From Halomonas elongata (GTDB taxonomy: Bacteria; Pseudomonadota; Gammaproteobacteria; Pseudomonadales; Halomonadaceae), in assembly GCF_029081005.1 (NCBI RefSeq), contig NZ_JAJQTQ010000002.1, positions 62,001 to 126,000 of the forward strand: a stretch of DNA of 64,000 nt. Reading direction: 5' to 3'. The position numbers and the translations under genes are program-made. Below, in pieces: positions 53,725 through 62,854 of the stretch. The stretch's first letter is position 1, and each line of letters opens with the position of its first letter. The notes under the pieces were generated by a model. It did not search any database. It was not told where the DNA came from and worked only from the letters and a program-made list of their open reading frames with translations.

Positions 53725-54993
53725 ATGAGCATGTCCTTGCCAGATGAAATTCGCGCCTTTATTCGAGCGCATCGCGATGATTACACGGGCCTGCTTCAGG
53801 ATTGGGTGCGTGATGCCACCTTGTCCGGACAGGAGGCGACGCATCAGGCCAAGATACGCGATCTCTACCAGTCGCTGGGCCTCGATACGGACTACTGGGA
53901 AGTGGATGTCGAGGCGTTGCGCGATAACCCATTGTTCAATAGCCATCGTGACGATTTTTCCGGAAGCCCCAATGTGGTGGGGACGTGGAAAGGGAGCGGG
54001 GGCGGACGTTCGCTGATTCTCAATGGGCACGTGGATGTCGTGCCCGAGGGCGACCATGCGCAATGGGAACAACATCCTTATTCGGGCGAGATCATCGACG
54101 GCTGTCTATATGGTCGCGGCGTGACCGATATGAAGGGCGGTAATCTGGCGTCCTTCATCGCGGTGGCCACGCTCAAGTCACTTGGCGTGAGGCTCAAGGG
54201 CGACGTCATTCTGCAGAGCGTGATCGAAGAGGAGGCCGGAGGCGCTGGCACCCTGGCGGCGCTGGAGCGTGGCTATCGAGCCGACGCGGCGCTGATTCCT
54301 GAGCCCAGCGAGCAGATGATCTTTCCTCGTCAGCAGGGATCCCGCTGGTTTCGACTCAAGGTTGTCGGCATCAAGGCGCACGGCGGAACACGCTACGAGG
54401 GCGTCAGCGCCCTTGAAAAGGCGATGACGGTACTCAAGGCACTGCAGGCGCTCGAAAAACGACGTAACGATGAACTGGAGGACCCGCTCTACGATGGGGT
54501 GCCGATTCCGTTGCCGATCAATGTCGGTCGCATTGCCGGTGGAGACTGGCCCTCCAGCGTTCCCGACGAGATCACCCTGGAAGGGCGGGTCGGCGTTGGC
54601 CCCGGCGAGACCGTGGCCGACGCCCAGCGTGATGTCGAGTCGACCCTGGCCGCCTTGGCGGAATGCGATCCCTGGTTTGGCGAGCACCCGGTGGACATCG
54701 AGTGGTTCGGCGCCTGTTGGCAGCCCGGGGGAATTGCGACGGACGATCCACTCCTGGACATGCTGTCCACGTCCTATCGCGAGGTTCATGGCGAAGCGCC
54801 ACGCATTCAGGCTTCGCCATGGGGGACAGACGGAGGACTGATGACGCAGTACGGCATCCCGGCACTGGTGTTCGGCCCCGGCATCACCCGTCTGGCGCAT
54901 TTTCCCAATGAGCACATACGTCTGGACGATGTCTTCGATGTCGCCGAGATCATCGCTCTGACCGTGCTGCATTGGTGCGGGCACGACGATTGA
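53725..54993 (+). CDS. M20 ArgE/DapE-family deacylase
   Basis: 422 residues. Metal-site motifs LILNGHVDVVPEGD, GRGVTDMKGG and SVIEEEAGGAGT, a dimerisation domain with VGIKAHGGTRYEGVSALEK and a late GPGITRLAHFPNEH. ArgE/DapE-type enzymes remove acyl groups from amino acids. The ATG at 53725 follows GGGAG; another ATG lies two codons on. It starts 45 bp after the carbamoylase-type gene, in the same operon. Confidence 0.9.
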   Translation: MSMSLPDEIRAFIRAHRDDYTGLLQDWVRDATLSGQEATHQAKIRDLYQSLGLDTDYWEVDVEALRDNPLFNSHRDDFSGSPNVVGTWKGSGGGRSLILNGHVDVVPEGDHAQWEQHPYSGEIIDGCLYGRGVTDMKGGNLASFIAVATLKSLGVRLKGDVILQSVIEEEAGGAGTLAALERGYRADAALIPEPSEQMIFPRQQGSRWFRLKVVGIKAHGGTRYEGVSALEKAMTVLKALQALEKRRNDELEDPLYDGVPIPLPINVGRIAGGDWPSSVPDEITLEGRVGVGPGETVADAQRDVESTLAALAECDPWFGEHPVDIEWFGACWQPGGIATDDPLLDMLSTSYREVHGEAPRIQASPWGTDGGLMTQYGIPALVFGPGITRLAHFPNEHIRLDDVFDVAEIIALTVLHWCGHDD

Positions 54994-55053
54994 CGTTAGC
55001 AGCATGCCCCGACAACAAGCCACCCATGAAGACAAACGACAAAAGGTGAAAGC

Positions 55054-55248
55054 GTGAATTTCAATCCTCATCTGCTGCTGCTGTTCGGCAACGCCTTTCT
55101 GACCACGGCGCTGTCGGTTGCCATCGTGGCCTGGATACTGATCCGAGAATACCGGCCGACGGTCAAGCGGTTGTCCCGGGAAAACGAGGCATCGAGGGAA
55201 TCGGCGTCGCATGACCGGGATGTCGATGCCTTGCCGCATCGCGAATGA
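55054..55248 (+). CDS. small membrane protein before the symporter
   Basis: 64 residues, GTG start with AAAAGGTGA just upstream. One membrane helix (LLLFGNAFLTTALSVAIVAWIL) followed by a short basic then acidic cytoplasmic tail. It lies 31 bp before the SSS symporter gene, like the small partner subunits of some symporters. Function unknown; a helper for the symporter is a guess from position. Confidence 0.72.
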   Translation: MNFNPHLLLLFGNAFLTTALSVAIVAWILIREYRPTVKRLSRENEASRESASHDRDVDALPHRE

Positions 55249-55278
55249 CCAAGACTTCCAATAATAGGATACATCGCT

Positions 55279-56871
55279 ATGACACTGTGGATCTTTTGCC
55301 TGGTGCTGACTGCCTACGTGGTGGTGGCGGCATCCCTGGCACGTTTCATCAAGAACAAGGATGACTTCTACGTCATGGGCCAGCAGGGCTCGACCCTGTT
55401 GATTGTCGGTACCCTGGCGGCCACTTTCCTGAGCGCCGTGACCCTGATGGGCATTGCCGGAATCTCATACAGCGAAGGGCCGCTGGTGATCGGCGCCCTG
55501 GGGTCGTTCGGTGCCTGGATCGGCACCTTGATCGCGGTGGTGTTCATCGGCCGCAAGCTCAAGGCCATGGGCTGCCGCACAATGATGGATTTCTTCGACA
55601 ACCGCTTCGACAACAAATGGGTCAGTGTGGTGGCTCTGGTGCTGATGGTCATCGGCCTGCTGGGCTACGGCATCATCCAGTTGATCGGCGCCGGTCTGGT
55701 GCTGGCCGAGATCATCGATATTCCCTTTCCGGTGATCATCGTTGCCTTCACCCTGGCATTGCTGGTGTTCTGCAGCCTGTCGGGAATGTATGGCGTCGTC
55801 TATACCGACACCATGATGTTCTTCACCATGCTGGCGATCGCCTTTCTGATTGCTCCCATGCTGATCGATGATGCCGGTTTCGAGACAATGCGGGGTCTCA
55901 GCGAGAAGTTGCCCGGTTTCTGGACGCTGGGAGGGGCGAACGACCGCCCTCTGGGCTGGTCAATCTCCCAGTTTCTGGTGTGGATCCTGTTCTTCGCCTG
56001 TACGCCGGCGCTGGTGTCGCGTGTCTTTCCCGCCAAGAATGACTTCGTGATTCTCAAGGTTGCAGTCATCGGGGTCTTCTTCGCGCCGGCCATGCAATTG
56101 CTGGTCTTCCTGGCAGCAGGGGCGATGCAGGTGCTGGACCCGGGAATCGAACCGGCGGACCGTGCCATGGTGGTCGGTTTCATGGAACACACCAACCCGG
56201 CCCTTGCGGGCGTCGGACTGGCAGGGCTGATGGCTTCCATCATGTCGACGGCCTCGACGCTGTTCGTGTTGACCGGGTTTGCTCTGGCGCGGGATCTGTA
56301 CGAGAAGCTGTTCGATCGCCAGGTGAGCGAACGCCGAGGCGTCATGCTGGGGAGGATCTCCCAGGCGCTGGTCGCAATCGTCGTCTGCGTGGTGGCGATC
56401 TCGCGCCCGGCGGGCATCTACTGGATCTCCATCTATGCCGGGGCGATCTTTGCCGTTGCCTGGCTGCCGACTATCGTCGCGGCCCTGAAGTGGCGTCGAA
56501 TGAGCGCTCAGGCGGCACTGGCCTGCATGCTGGTCGGATCGATCAGTTTCATCGTCGTCGGTGAGCTGCAGCGCCATGACTGGATCAGCCTGCCCGCGCA
56601 CGTCGACAACCTGATGATTGCTATCGTGCTCGGTACCCTTGCGTTGATCGTCGTGGGCCTGTGGTGCCGTCCCTCCGAGCACGAGGTTGCAAGCTTCGAT
56701 GCCTTGCGCGCCCAGCGTCTCTCCGACTCCACTATGCGTGACTTCCTCGCCCGTGAAGGTGGTGCACGACAATTGGTGCGCGAGTATCGGCGGGTATGGG
56801 GCATCATGGTGTTGTTCGTGCTGATCGCCCTTGCCCTGTGGGGCTATCTGTTCGTCAAGTTGGGGCTCTGA
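55279..56871 (+). CDS. SSS-family sodium:solute symporter
   Basis: 530 residues with about 13 membrane helices. Family features: FIKNKDDFYVMGQQGSTLL near the start, TFLSAVTLMGIAGISYSEG for sodium binding, and LASIMSTASTLFVLTGFALA, with a soluble C-terminal tail before the last helix. Relatives import proline, pantothenate, carboxylates or hydantoins. In an operon with two M20 hydrolases it most likely imports their substrate. Exact substrate unknown. Confidence 0.92.
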   Translation: MTLWIFCLVLTAYVVVAASLARFIKNKDDFYVMGQQGSTLLIVGTLAATFLSAVTLMGIAGISYSEGPLVIGALGSFGAWIGTLIAVVFIGRKLKAMGCRTMMDFFDNRFDNKWVSVVALVLMVIGLLGYGIIQLIGAGLVLAEIIDIPFPVIIVAFTLALLVFCSLSGMYGVVYTDTMMFFTMLAIAFLIAPMLIDDAGFETMRGLSEKLPGFWTLGGANDRPLGWSISQFLVWILFFACTPALVSRVFPAKNDFVILKVAVIGVFFAPAMQLLVFLAAGAMQVLDPGIEPADRAMVVGFMEHTNPALAGVGLAGLMASIMSTASTLFVLTGFALARDLYEKLFDRQVSERRGVMLGRISQALVAIVVCVVAISRPAGIYWISIYAGAIFAVAWLPTIVAALKWRRMSAQAALACMLVGSISFIVVGELQRHDWISLPAHVDNLMIAIVLGTLALIVVGLWCRPSEHEVASFDALRAQRLSDSTMRDFLAREGGARQLVREYRRVWGIMVLFVLIALALWGYLFVKLGL

Positions 56872-56942
56872 GAGCGCTGGACAGGGTAGGAAGGCCGACG
56901 GAAGATGGGCGCCACGCCCATTTTCCGTCCCGGAACACCACG

Positions 56943-58340
56943 ATGCCCGCCGAGCGATTTCCCATGCAGGATCAGTTACTGTCGATTCTCAATGCTCTGG
57001 AGGACGGGATCTTCATCACCGACCTCATGGGGCGACCGTTGTGGGTGAACCGGGCCAGTCTCGATCAACTGGAATGCAGCGAGCAGCACCTTTTCGCGAG
57101 CGATGTGTATCGCCTGGAAGAAGAAGGCGTCTTCTCGCCCTCGGTTACCCGCTTCGTCATCGATGAGCGTCGGCCAGTGAGCGTCGTGCATCGCTATCGC
57201 GGCAAGGATTATCTGGTCAATGGTCGGCTCTTCTCGCTCTATGGGAAAGAGCCGGACGCCGTGCTGGTGCAGACTCGAAATCTCGGGGAGGATGTGCTCA
57301 CCACGCGTGCGCCGGATGAGACGCAGGCCCTGCTGGATTACGCGCTGCGTCAACTGCGAAAGGCTCGTCAGGAGCAGGTGCGTCCCCTCGACAAGGATGC
57401 AAGGCTCAGTCGGAGCCCCGCTTATCGGCGTTGTCTCGATCTGATCGAGCGGGCCGCCGCTACCGATACCACGGTGCTGTTGACCGGTGAGACCGGGGTG
57501 GGCAAGAGCTGGCTTGTCAGTCGTCTGCATCAGTTGAGTGCGCGGCACGAACATCCGCTGATCCACGTCAATTGCGCGGCCATTCCCGAGGCGTTGCTCG
57601 AGGCCGAGCTCTTCGGACACGTGAAGGGAGCCTTCACCGGCGCGAGTCGAGAGGGGCGGGAGGGTTACGTGGCGCTGGCAGAGGGAGGCACCCTGTTTCT
57701 CGACGAGATCGGTGATCTTCCGGCTATCCTGCAGCCCAAACTGCTGCAGTTGTTGCAGGAGCGTGTCTACCATCCCTTGGGTGGCAAGCCCACTCAGGCC
57801 GAAGTCCGGATTGTGGCCGCCACCAATGCCGACCTGGCTGAGAAAGTTCGCGAGGGCAGCTTTCGCTCCGACCTCTACTATCGGCTCAACATCATTCCCG
57901 TTCGGGTCCCACCGTTACGTGAGCGGCGCGAAGATATTCTGGCGCTGGCGCGTCATCTCATGGTGCGTGTCGGGGAGCGTCAGCAGCGGCCGATGCAACT
58001 GGATCGCAGTGCTCTGCGAGCCCTGTTGAAGTATTCCTGGCCGGGCAACGTGCGCGAGTTGGAGAACCTGCTGGAGCGCATGACGGTGGTGTGTGATGCG
58101 ACGCTGATTACCGCCGACGATCTGGACCTCGAGGAATCGAACGAGCAGCCGTCGTCACCCGTGCCGGACAAGGGGCTGCCCGATGGCGAGACCTTGCCCG
58201 AACGGCTGGCTGCGCTGGAGCGACGCCTCGTTATCGAGACGCTGGAGCAAGAGGGCAGCACGCGTCGTACCGCCCGGACGCTCGGTGTTTCCCAGTCGTG
58301 GTTGATGCGGCGTATCAGACGCTATGGCATTGAACGTTAG
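56943..58340 (+). CDS. sigma54-dependent enhancer-binding activator with PAS domain
   Basis: 466 residues: a PAS-like sensor (about 8-110, SILNALEDGIFITDLMGRPL), an AAA+ domain with Walker A GETGVGKS at 182-189, the sigma54 contact loop GAFTGA at 229-234 and Walker B LFLDEIG near 251-257, then a C-terminal helix-turn-helix (TRRTARTLGVSQSWLMRRIR). An upstream extension to 56796 overlaps the symporter gene and was dropped. It probably activates the -24/-12 promoter at 52372 from the palindrome at 52282 when the PAS domain binds a pathway compound. Confidence 0.93.
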   Translation: MPAERFPMQDQLLSILNALEDGIFITDLMGRPLWVNRASLDQLECSEQHLFASDVYRLEEEGVFSPSVTRFVIDERRPVSVVHRYRGKDYLVNGRLFSLYGKEPDAVLVQTRNLGEDVLTTRAPDETQALLDYALRQLRKARQEQVRPLDKDARLSRSPAYRRCLDLIERAAATDTTVLLTGETGVGKSWLVSRLHQLSARHEHPLIHVNCAAIPEALLEAELFGHVKGAFTGASREGREGYVALAEGGTLFLDEIGDLPAILQPKLLQLLQERVYHPLGGKPTQAEVRIVAATNADLAEKVREGSFRSDLYYRLNIIPVRVPPLRERREDILALARHLMVRVGERQQRPMQLDRSALRALLKYSWPGNVRELENLLERMTVVCDATLITADDLDLEESNEQPSSPVPDKGLPDGETLPERLAALERRLVIETLEQEGSTRRTARTLGVSQSWLMRRIRRYGIER

Positions 58341-58394
58341 CCGGTTTGGAGCATGACGTATCGGCCGACGGCTGCGCGCGCCGGCCGTCTCGTC

Positions 58395-58721
58395 TTACCC
58401 GCCCCGTGGGGCGAGCAGGATGACACCGGCGCCGGCCAGGCAGAGCGCGGCGCCGAACAGGTCCCAGCGATCGGGGAGGCGCTGTTCGACCAGCCATAGC
58501 CAGCCCAGCGAGGCGACGATGTAGATGCCGCCGTAAGCCGCGTAGGCGCGGCCGGCATAGTCGGCGTCGCTCAGGCTGAGCAGCCAGGCGAACAGGATCA
58601 GGCTGGCCACGCCGGGCAGCAACCAGAGGATGGACTTGTCGAGCCGCCACCAGGCCCAGACGCTGAAGCAACCGGCGATCTCGGCCAGGGCGGCGGCGAG
58701 GTAGATGGCCAGGGTCGTCAT
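58395..58721 (-). CDS. ynfA: YnfA family (UPF0060) membrane protein
   Basis: 108 residues with four membrane helices, [18 protein letters not shown] and [20 protein letters not shown] being typical of YnfA. Size matches the family (about 108). Related in fold to small multidrug resistance proteins. Stands alone, convergent with the activator gene. Confidence 0.93.
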   Translation of the reverse strand: MTTLAIYLAAALAEIAGCFSVWAWWRLDKSILWLLPGVASLILFAWLLSLSDADYAGRAYAAYGGIYIVASLGWLWLVEQRLPDRWDLFGAALCLAGAGVILLAPRGG

Positions 58722-58775
58722 GGGCCTAGCTGCCTGTCGCCGTGTCCTGGCCGCAGGACATGCACTCCATGGCGA

Positions 58776-60515
58776 TCACGAGGCGAGGCGAACCGCCACG
58801 GCGTCGAGGAAGCCCTGCATGTCGACCACGGTTTCCTTGTCCGGCTCGGTGGTCTTGCCCTTGAGGTCGCCGGTGACGATGCCGTCGCCGATGGTGTCGA
58901 TCAGCGCCGCCTTGAGGCGGGTGGCGTAATCGCCGAGTTCGGCGTTGCTCTCGCGTTCCGCCAGGGTCTCCAGGGCGTTGCCCACGGCGTAGATCAGCGC
59001 GGAGGAGTTGAAGTGTGCCTCCTTGCCGTCACTCTCGAGGTACTTGAGGTAGAGGTCGTGGGCGGTGCCGTGGGGCGCCTCGAACAGCATGGTGCCGTTC
59101 TTGCTCTCGATGATCGAGCTGGCGGTGGCCAGGCTACCGCCGAGCGCGGCGGAGATGTCCGAGAAGATATCGCCGTCCAGGTTCTGCGCCGGGTAGAGGG
59201 CGTTTCTGGGCGGGTCGGTGATCATCTTGATCAGCTGGCTGGAGGGCCGCATGATCATGAACGACGGCGGCGGGGTATCGGCCTTGGCGAGTTCACGACG
59301 CGCCTCGGTGATGACGTCGCTGAACACTTCGTCGTAATCCATGTACTCGCGCTTGAGGCCGAAATAGACCTCCTTGTCCTTGCGCGAGGCGTCGCGGAAC
59401 ACTTGCAGCACCCAGTCCTTGATCGCCGCGCGGTCGTTGGACATCAGCAGGATGGGATCGCCCTTGTTCACGCGACGGGCGTGCTTCTCCTCGCCGTCGA
59501 CCACTACCTTGAGGATGCCGTCCTCATTGGCCGGGGCGTTGTAGCTGCCGTACTGGTCTCCGCCGCCGGCGCTCATCCGCGAGATTGACACCTGGGCCTT
59601 GCGCTCGGGGATGCCGTAGCGTTTGAGTTGCTCGACCAGCTTGTAGAGCTTGCGTCCGGTGTTGTTGTCCGGCACGCCCCACAGCGCCCGTTCGGGTGGG
59701 TTGGCGACCAGCCGCGCAGCCTGGGCGTCGATCAGCTCGTAATGGTACTCGAGCCCCAGTTCCTCGGCCCTGGCCTGGTAATCGGCCCGGAAGATGTCTT
59801 CGATGGCGGCGCGCATCACGCCGTCATAGCCGGCGATCACGGTGTCCTTGAGGCCCAGGTAGATGTCGCGCTTCTCGTCGAGGGCACGCTGGAAGAAGCG
59901 GTGGGCCCAGGCCTCGACGTCCTCCAGGTCATTGGTGGCCAGCAGCCAGGGATCGCCCTTGTTGACCTCGCGGCGGTGCAGCTCGATCGGGTCGCCGCTC
60001 TGTCCGACGAACAGCAGTTTGACCACCCCGGTGGCATCGGACAGGGCGTTGTAGCTGTCCTTGGTGCCGCCGTGCTCCATGGTCTCGACCTCGATGTCGC
60101 GGCCGATCCACGCCGGCCGCTCGACCTGAAGGTTGCGGAACTCGATGTCCTCGCGGGTGATGTTGCCGCCGATGCCCTTACGGATGGCACCGTTGGGCGA
60201 CTTGGTGGCCAGCGGATGGAGGCTGGCGCGATCCAGTGTCGAATGCTCGGCCAGCAGGGCATCGAGCTGTTCGCGGTTGACCGTCATGCCGGCGTTCTTG
60301 ACACCCACACCATGGCGATTGAGGGCCTCGATGGCATCGGTCACCGCCTGGCCGTTGGTGGAAAGGCGGTTTTCCGCGGTCAGGTCGATCTCGACCAGAT
60401 CGATGTCCAGCGGGGTGGTCACGAAGGTCTCGAGGATGCGTTCGAAGGCTACCTGGGCCATCTCGTCGCCGTGCAGGATGACAAGCGGGGAGGCCACGTT
60501 GATCTTTCTGCTCAT
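58776..60515 (-). CDS. icd: isocitrate dehydrogenase-like protein with internal duplication
   Basis: 579 residues. IDH features: GDEMAQVAFERI at 16-27, SPNGAIRKGIGGNITRE at 106-122 (phosphate/substrate Ser and Arg), YDGVMRAAIEDIFRADY near 230-246 and GDIFSDISAALGGSLATASS at 448-467, then EAPHGTAHD for NADP. A segment of about 130 residues is present twice: about 148-283 and 318-447 (RREVNKGDPWLL with RRVNKGDPILL; DIYLGLK with EVYFGLK; NPPERALWG with DPPRNALYP). Decarboxylates isocitrate to 2-oxoglutarate in the TCA cycle if active; ordinary enzymes of this class are shorter (about 400-420). Confidence 0.82.
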   Translation of the reverse strand: MSRKINVASPLVILHGDEMAQVAFERILETFVTTPLDIDLVEIDLTAENRLSTNGQAVTDAIEALNRHGVGVKNAGMTVNREQLDALLAEHSTLDRASLHPLATKSPNGAIRKGIGGNITREDIEFRNLQVERPAWIGRDIEVETMEHGGTKDSYNALSDATGVVKLLFVGQSGDPIELHRREVNKGDPWLLATNDLEDVEAWAHRFFQRALDEKRDIYLGLKDTVIAGYDGVMRAAIEDIFRADYQARAEELGLEYHYELIDAQAARLVANPPERALWGVPDNNTGRKLYKLVEQLKRYGIPERKAQVSISRMSAGGGDQYGSYNAPANEDGILKVVVDGEEKHARRVNKGDPILLMSNDRAAIKDWVLQVFRDASRKDKEVYFGLKREYMDYDEVFSDVITEARRELAKADTPPPSFMIMRPSSQLIKMITDPPRNALYPAQNLDGDIFSDISAALGGSLATASSIIESKNGTMLFEAPHGTAHDLYLKYLESDGKEAHFNSSALIYAVGNALETLAERESNAELGDYATRLKAALIDTIGDGIVTGDLKGKTTEPDKETVVDMQGFLDAVAVRLAS

Positions 60516-60726
60516 TGCGCGTCTCGTATTGCGATGGGGGTTGGCGTCTTGCGTCAGCCGATCGGCGTGTGGGCCGGGACTTTCGTCATCCCGGCCTGGT
60601 CGTCGCGAAGCGGCGGTTCATCCACTCGGTGACGCGCCGTCGATGACAGGGCCTGGCCTGGGCCGGTGACGCCAAGTGCATTACAGGGTAGGGCGTCGGT
60701 GGCCCGCGGGCAAAGCGCGCCTCGCT

Positions 60727-62001
60727 TCAGTCACCCCCATTATACTCGCCATGGCCCTCGGGGTCGTCGGCCCAACGCTCATCGGGGTGCACTTCATTGG
60801 CCGGCAAGACGGGATCGTAGCCTTCGGCTCGTAACGCTTCGATGACATCCCGGGTGTGCTCGCGGCCGAGGGTCTCCAGGGTGGCCTCGACCTCGGTGGC
60901 GCGCAGCGAGAGATCGGTGAAGGTACGCTGGTGGGCGATGGTGATGACATTGGCGCGTTGCTCGGCGAGCAGGTTGGTGAGTTCGGAAAGGGCGCCGGGG
61001 ACATCGGAGATGCCGACCCGCACCCGCACGATGCGGCCGGTGCGCACCAGGCCACGCTGGATCACCGACGACAGGGCCAGCATGTCGATGTTGCCACCGC
61101 ACAGCACCAGCCCCACCTTGCGACCCCGGTAGCGCTCGGGTTCGGTGAGCAGGGCGGCGAGACCTGCGGCGCCGGCACCTTCGGCGACGGTCTTCTCGAT
61201 TTCCAGCAGCATCAGGATGGCGCGCTCGATCTCCGGTTCGTCCACCAGGGTGATGTCGCTGACCAGCTCGCGCACCAGCTCCCGGGTCAGCTCGCCCGGC
61301 TGCTTGACGGCGATGCCTTCGGCCAGGGTGGCCAGGCCGCAATGGACCGGCTCGCCGGCCAGGGCCTGCTTCATGGCCGGAAAGCGCTGGGTCTGAACCC
61401 CCACCACCTCGATGTCGGGGCGCAGTGCCTTGGCGGCCACGGCATTGCCGCTGATCAGGCCGCCGCCACCGATCGGGACCACCAGGCTGTCCAGGTCGGG
61501 CACGTCCTCGAGCATTTCCAGGGCGATGGTGCCCTGGCCGGCGATGATGTGTTCGTCATCGTAGGGGTGGACGAAGACCAGGTCGCGTTCTGTGGCCAGG
61601 CGTTGCGCATAAGCGCCGGCGTCGTCGACGCCATTGCCTTCCAGATGGACTTCGGCACCGAAGTTGCGGGTATTGCGGACCTTGAGGTTGGGCGTGTGGC
61701 GCGGCATGACGATGGTGGCGTGGATGCCCAGTCGAGCGGCGTGATAGGCCACCGCCTGGGCGTGATTACCCGCCGACATCGCAATGACGCCCCGGCGACG
61801 CTCGTCCTCGGAGAGCTGCAGCAGGCGATTCAGGGCGCCGCGTTCCTTGAAGGCGGCGGTGAACTGGTGATTCTCGAACTTGATGTAGAGCTCGCAGCCG
61901 GTCAGCTTCGAGAGAGTGGCCGAGTGCAGGCAGGGCGTGCGTACGAGGTGCTCCTGGGTGCGCTCGGCGGCGCGTTGGACGTCATCCAGATTGACGGTCA
62001 T
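60727..62001 (-). CDS. ilvA: threonine ammonia-lyase with ACT domain
   Basis: 424-residue PLP enzyme converting threonine to 2-oxobutyrate and ammonia. PLP Lys52 in FTAAFKERGA, SAGNHAQ, the glycine loop IGGGGLISG near 177 and a C-terminal ACT-type regulatory domain (VRVRVGISDVPGALSELTNL). Length fits the TdcB/IlvA short class with one ACT domain. Monocistronic. Supplies isoleucine synthesis or degrades threonine. Confidence 0.9.
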   Translation of the reverse strand: MTVNLDDVQRAAERTQEHLVRTPCLHSATLSKLTGCELYIKFENHQFTAAFKERGALNRLLQLSEDERRRGVIAMSAGNHAQAVAYHAARLGIHATIVMPRHTPNLKVRNTRNFGAEVHLEGNGVDDAGAYAQRLATERDLVFVHPYDDEHIIAGQGTIALEMLEDVPDLDSLVVPIGGGGLISGNAVAAKALRPDIEVVGVQTQRFPAMKQALAGEPVHCGLATLAEGIAVKQPGELTRELVRELVSDITLVDEPEIERAILMLLEIEKTVAEGAGAAGLAALLTEPERYRGRKVGLVLCGGNIDMLALSSVIQRGLVRTGRIVRVRVGISDVPGALSELTNLLAEQRANVITIAHQRTFTDLSLRATEVEATLETLGREHTRDVIEALRAEGYDPVLPANEVHPDERWADDPEGHGEYNGGD

Positions 62002-62056
62002 GCGGTGGGTTCTCCAGATAGTCGGTCATGGCGTCGGGGTTTCATCAGGCATCCTT

Positions 62057-62641
62057 TCAGCGGGCATCGGGGGCCTCGCTGTCGAGGTGGCGCACATGGT
62101 GGGCCAGTTCGGCGACATGCGCGTCTTTTACGTCGAGCGCGCGCAGGGCCTCGTCCAGATTCAGCAGGTAGTCGCGATTGGGGCCGCTGGGCCCGCGTGC
62201 CGCGGCGATCTGCCGGGCGATCGCTTCCGCCGGCGCCTCGCCGAGATAGGCGGCGTTGTCCTCGGTGGCGATATAGACCAGCCCCTGGGCCGTGTCGCCG
62301 TCCGCGAAGCGCAGGGTGACGACCTCACGCAGATAGCCGTTCTTCTCGCGGACATCGAGAGGACCGAGGATGTCCGGCGTGATGCGGTAGGCCATGCCAT
62401 GACAGATGGCGCCGGAGGCGGGCAGCAGGGTCGCGACCCGACCCGGTGCCGTCGGCGTGCCACGATGATCGTGGGAGCCCTGCCAGAAACGTCGCGTCCA
62501 GCCCCGAATGTGGGCCGGGCGGCGTTCCAGGTAGTCGAAGCCGGCCTTCCAGATCAACGAGCCGTAGCCGAACAGCCAGATGGATTCGTGATCGTTGAAG
62601 TGGGTCATGCGTCGGTTCTGCTGGGTGGTGTCGAGAGCCAT
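62057..62641 (-). CDS. chaC: ChaC-like gamma-glutamylcyclotransferase
   Basis: 194 residues. Substrate-binding FGYGSLIWKAGFDY at about 24-37, RGWTRRFWQGSHDHRGTP, and the catalytic-Glu segment in LDVREKNGYLRE. ChaC enzymes cleave glutathione to 5-oxoproline and Cys-Gly. The gene starts at one of two ATGs (62641 or 62608). A 20-bp near-palindrome lies 30 bp upstream. Confidence 0.9.
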   Translation of the reverse strand: MALDTTQQNRRMTHFNDHESIWLFGYGSLIWKAGFDYLERRPAHIRGWTRRFWQGSHDHRGTPTAPGRVATLLPASGAICHGMAYRITPDILGPLDVREKNGYLREVVTLRFADGDTAQGLVYIATEDNAAYLGEAPAEAIARQIAAARGPSGPNRDYLLNLDEALRALDVKDAHVAELAHHVRHLDSEAPDAR

Positions 62642-62670
62642 GTCGAGTGTCGCGTCGATGCCGGAGAGGC

Positions 62671-62690
62671 GTGCCCAACATGTTGGACAC
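62671..62690. promoter_or_regulatory. 20-bp near-palindrome before chaC
   Basis: GTGCCCAACATGTTGGACAC: inverted repeat with one mismatch and a perfect CCAACATGTTGG core, 30 bp upstream of the chaC ATG. Candidate repressor site. Confidence 0.45.
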
Positions 62691-62749
62691 GATGGGAGTC
62701 CATCATGCGATGTTCATGAGCACTTGTCGAAAGAGAAACATAAGGTATT

Positions 62750-62775
62750 CAATAAACCGGATTTATTGTATACAA
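62750..62775. promoter_or_regulatory. overlapping palindromes before ytoQ
   Basis: CAATAAA / TTTATTG (5-bp spacer) at 62750-62768 overlaps TTGTATACAA at 62766-62775. The second has the TNGTnnACNA form liked by GntR-family regulators. About 80 bp before the ytoQ ATG. Confidence 0.45.
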
Positions 62776-62854
62776 AAATGGAAAGCGTAGAATGAAGAAG
62801 GTTCGGTGATGATACCGACCACGACATGACAATCATGACAATGGGGGAGAGACG

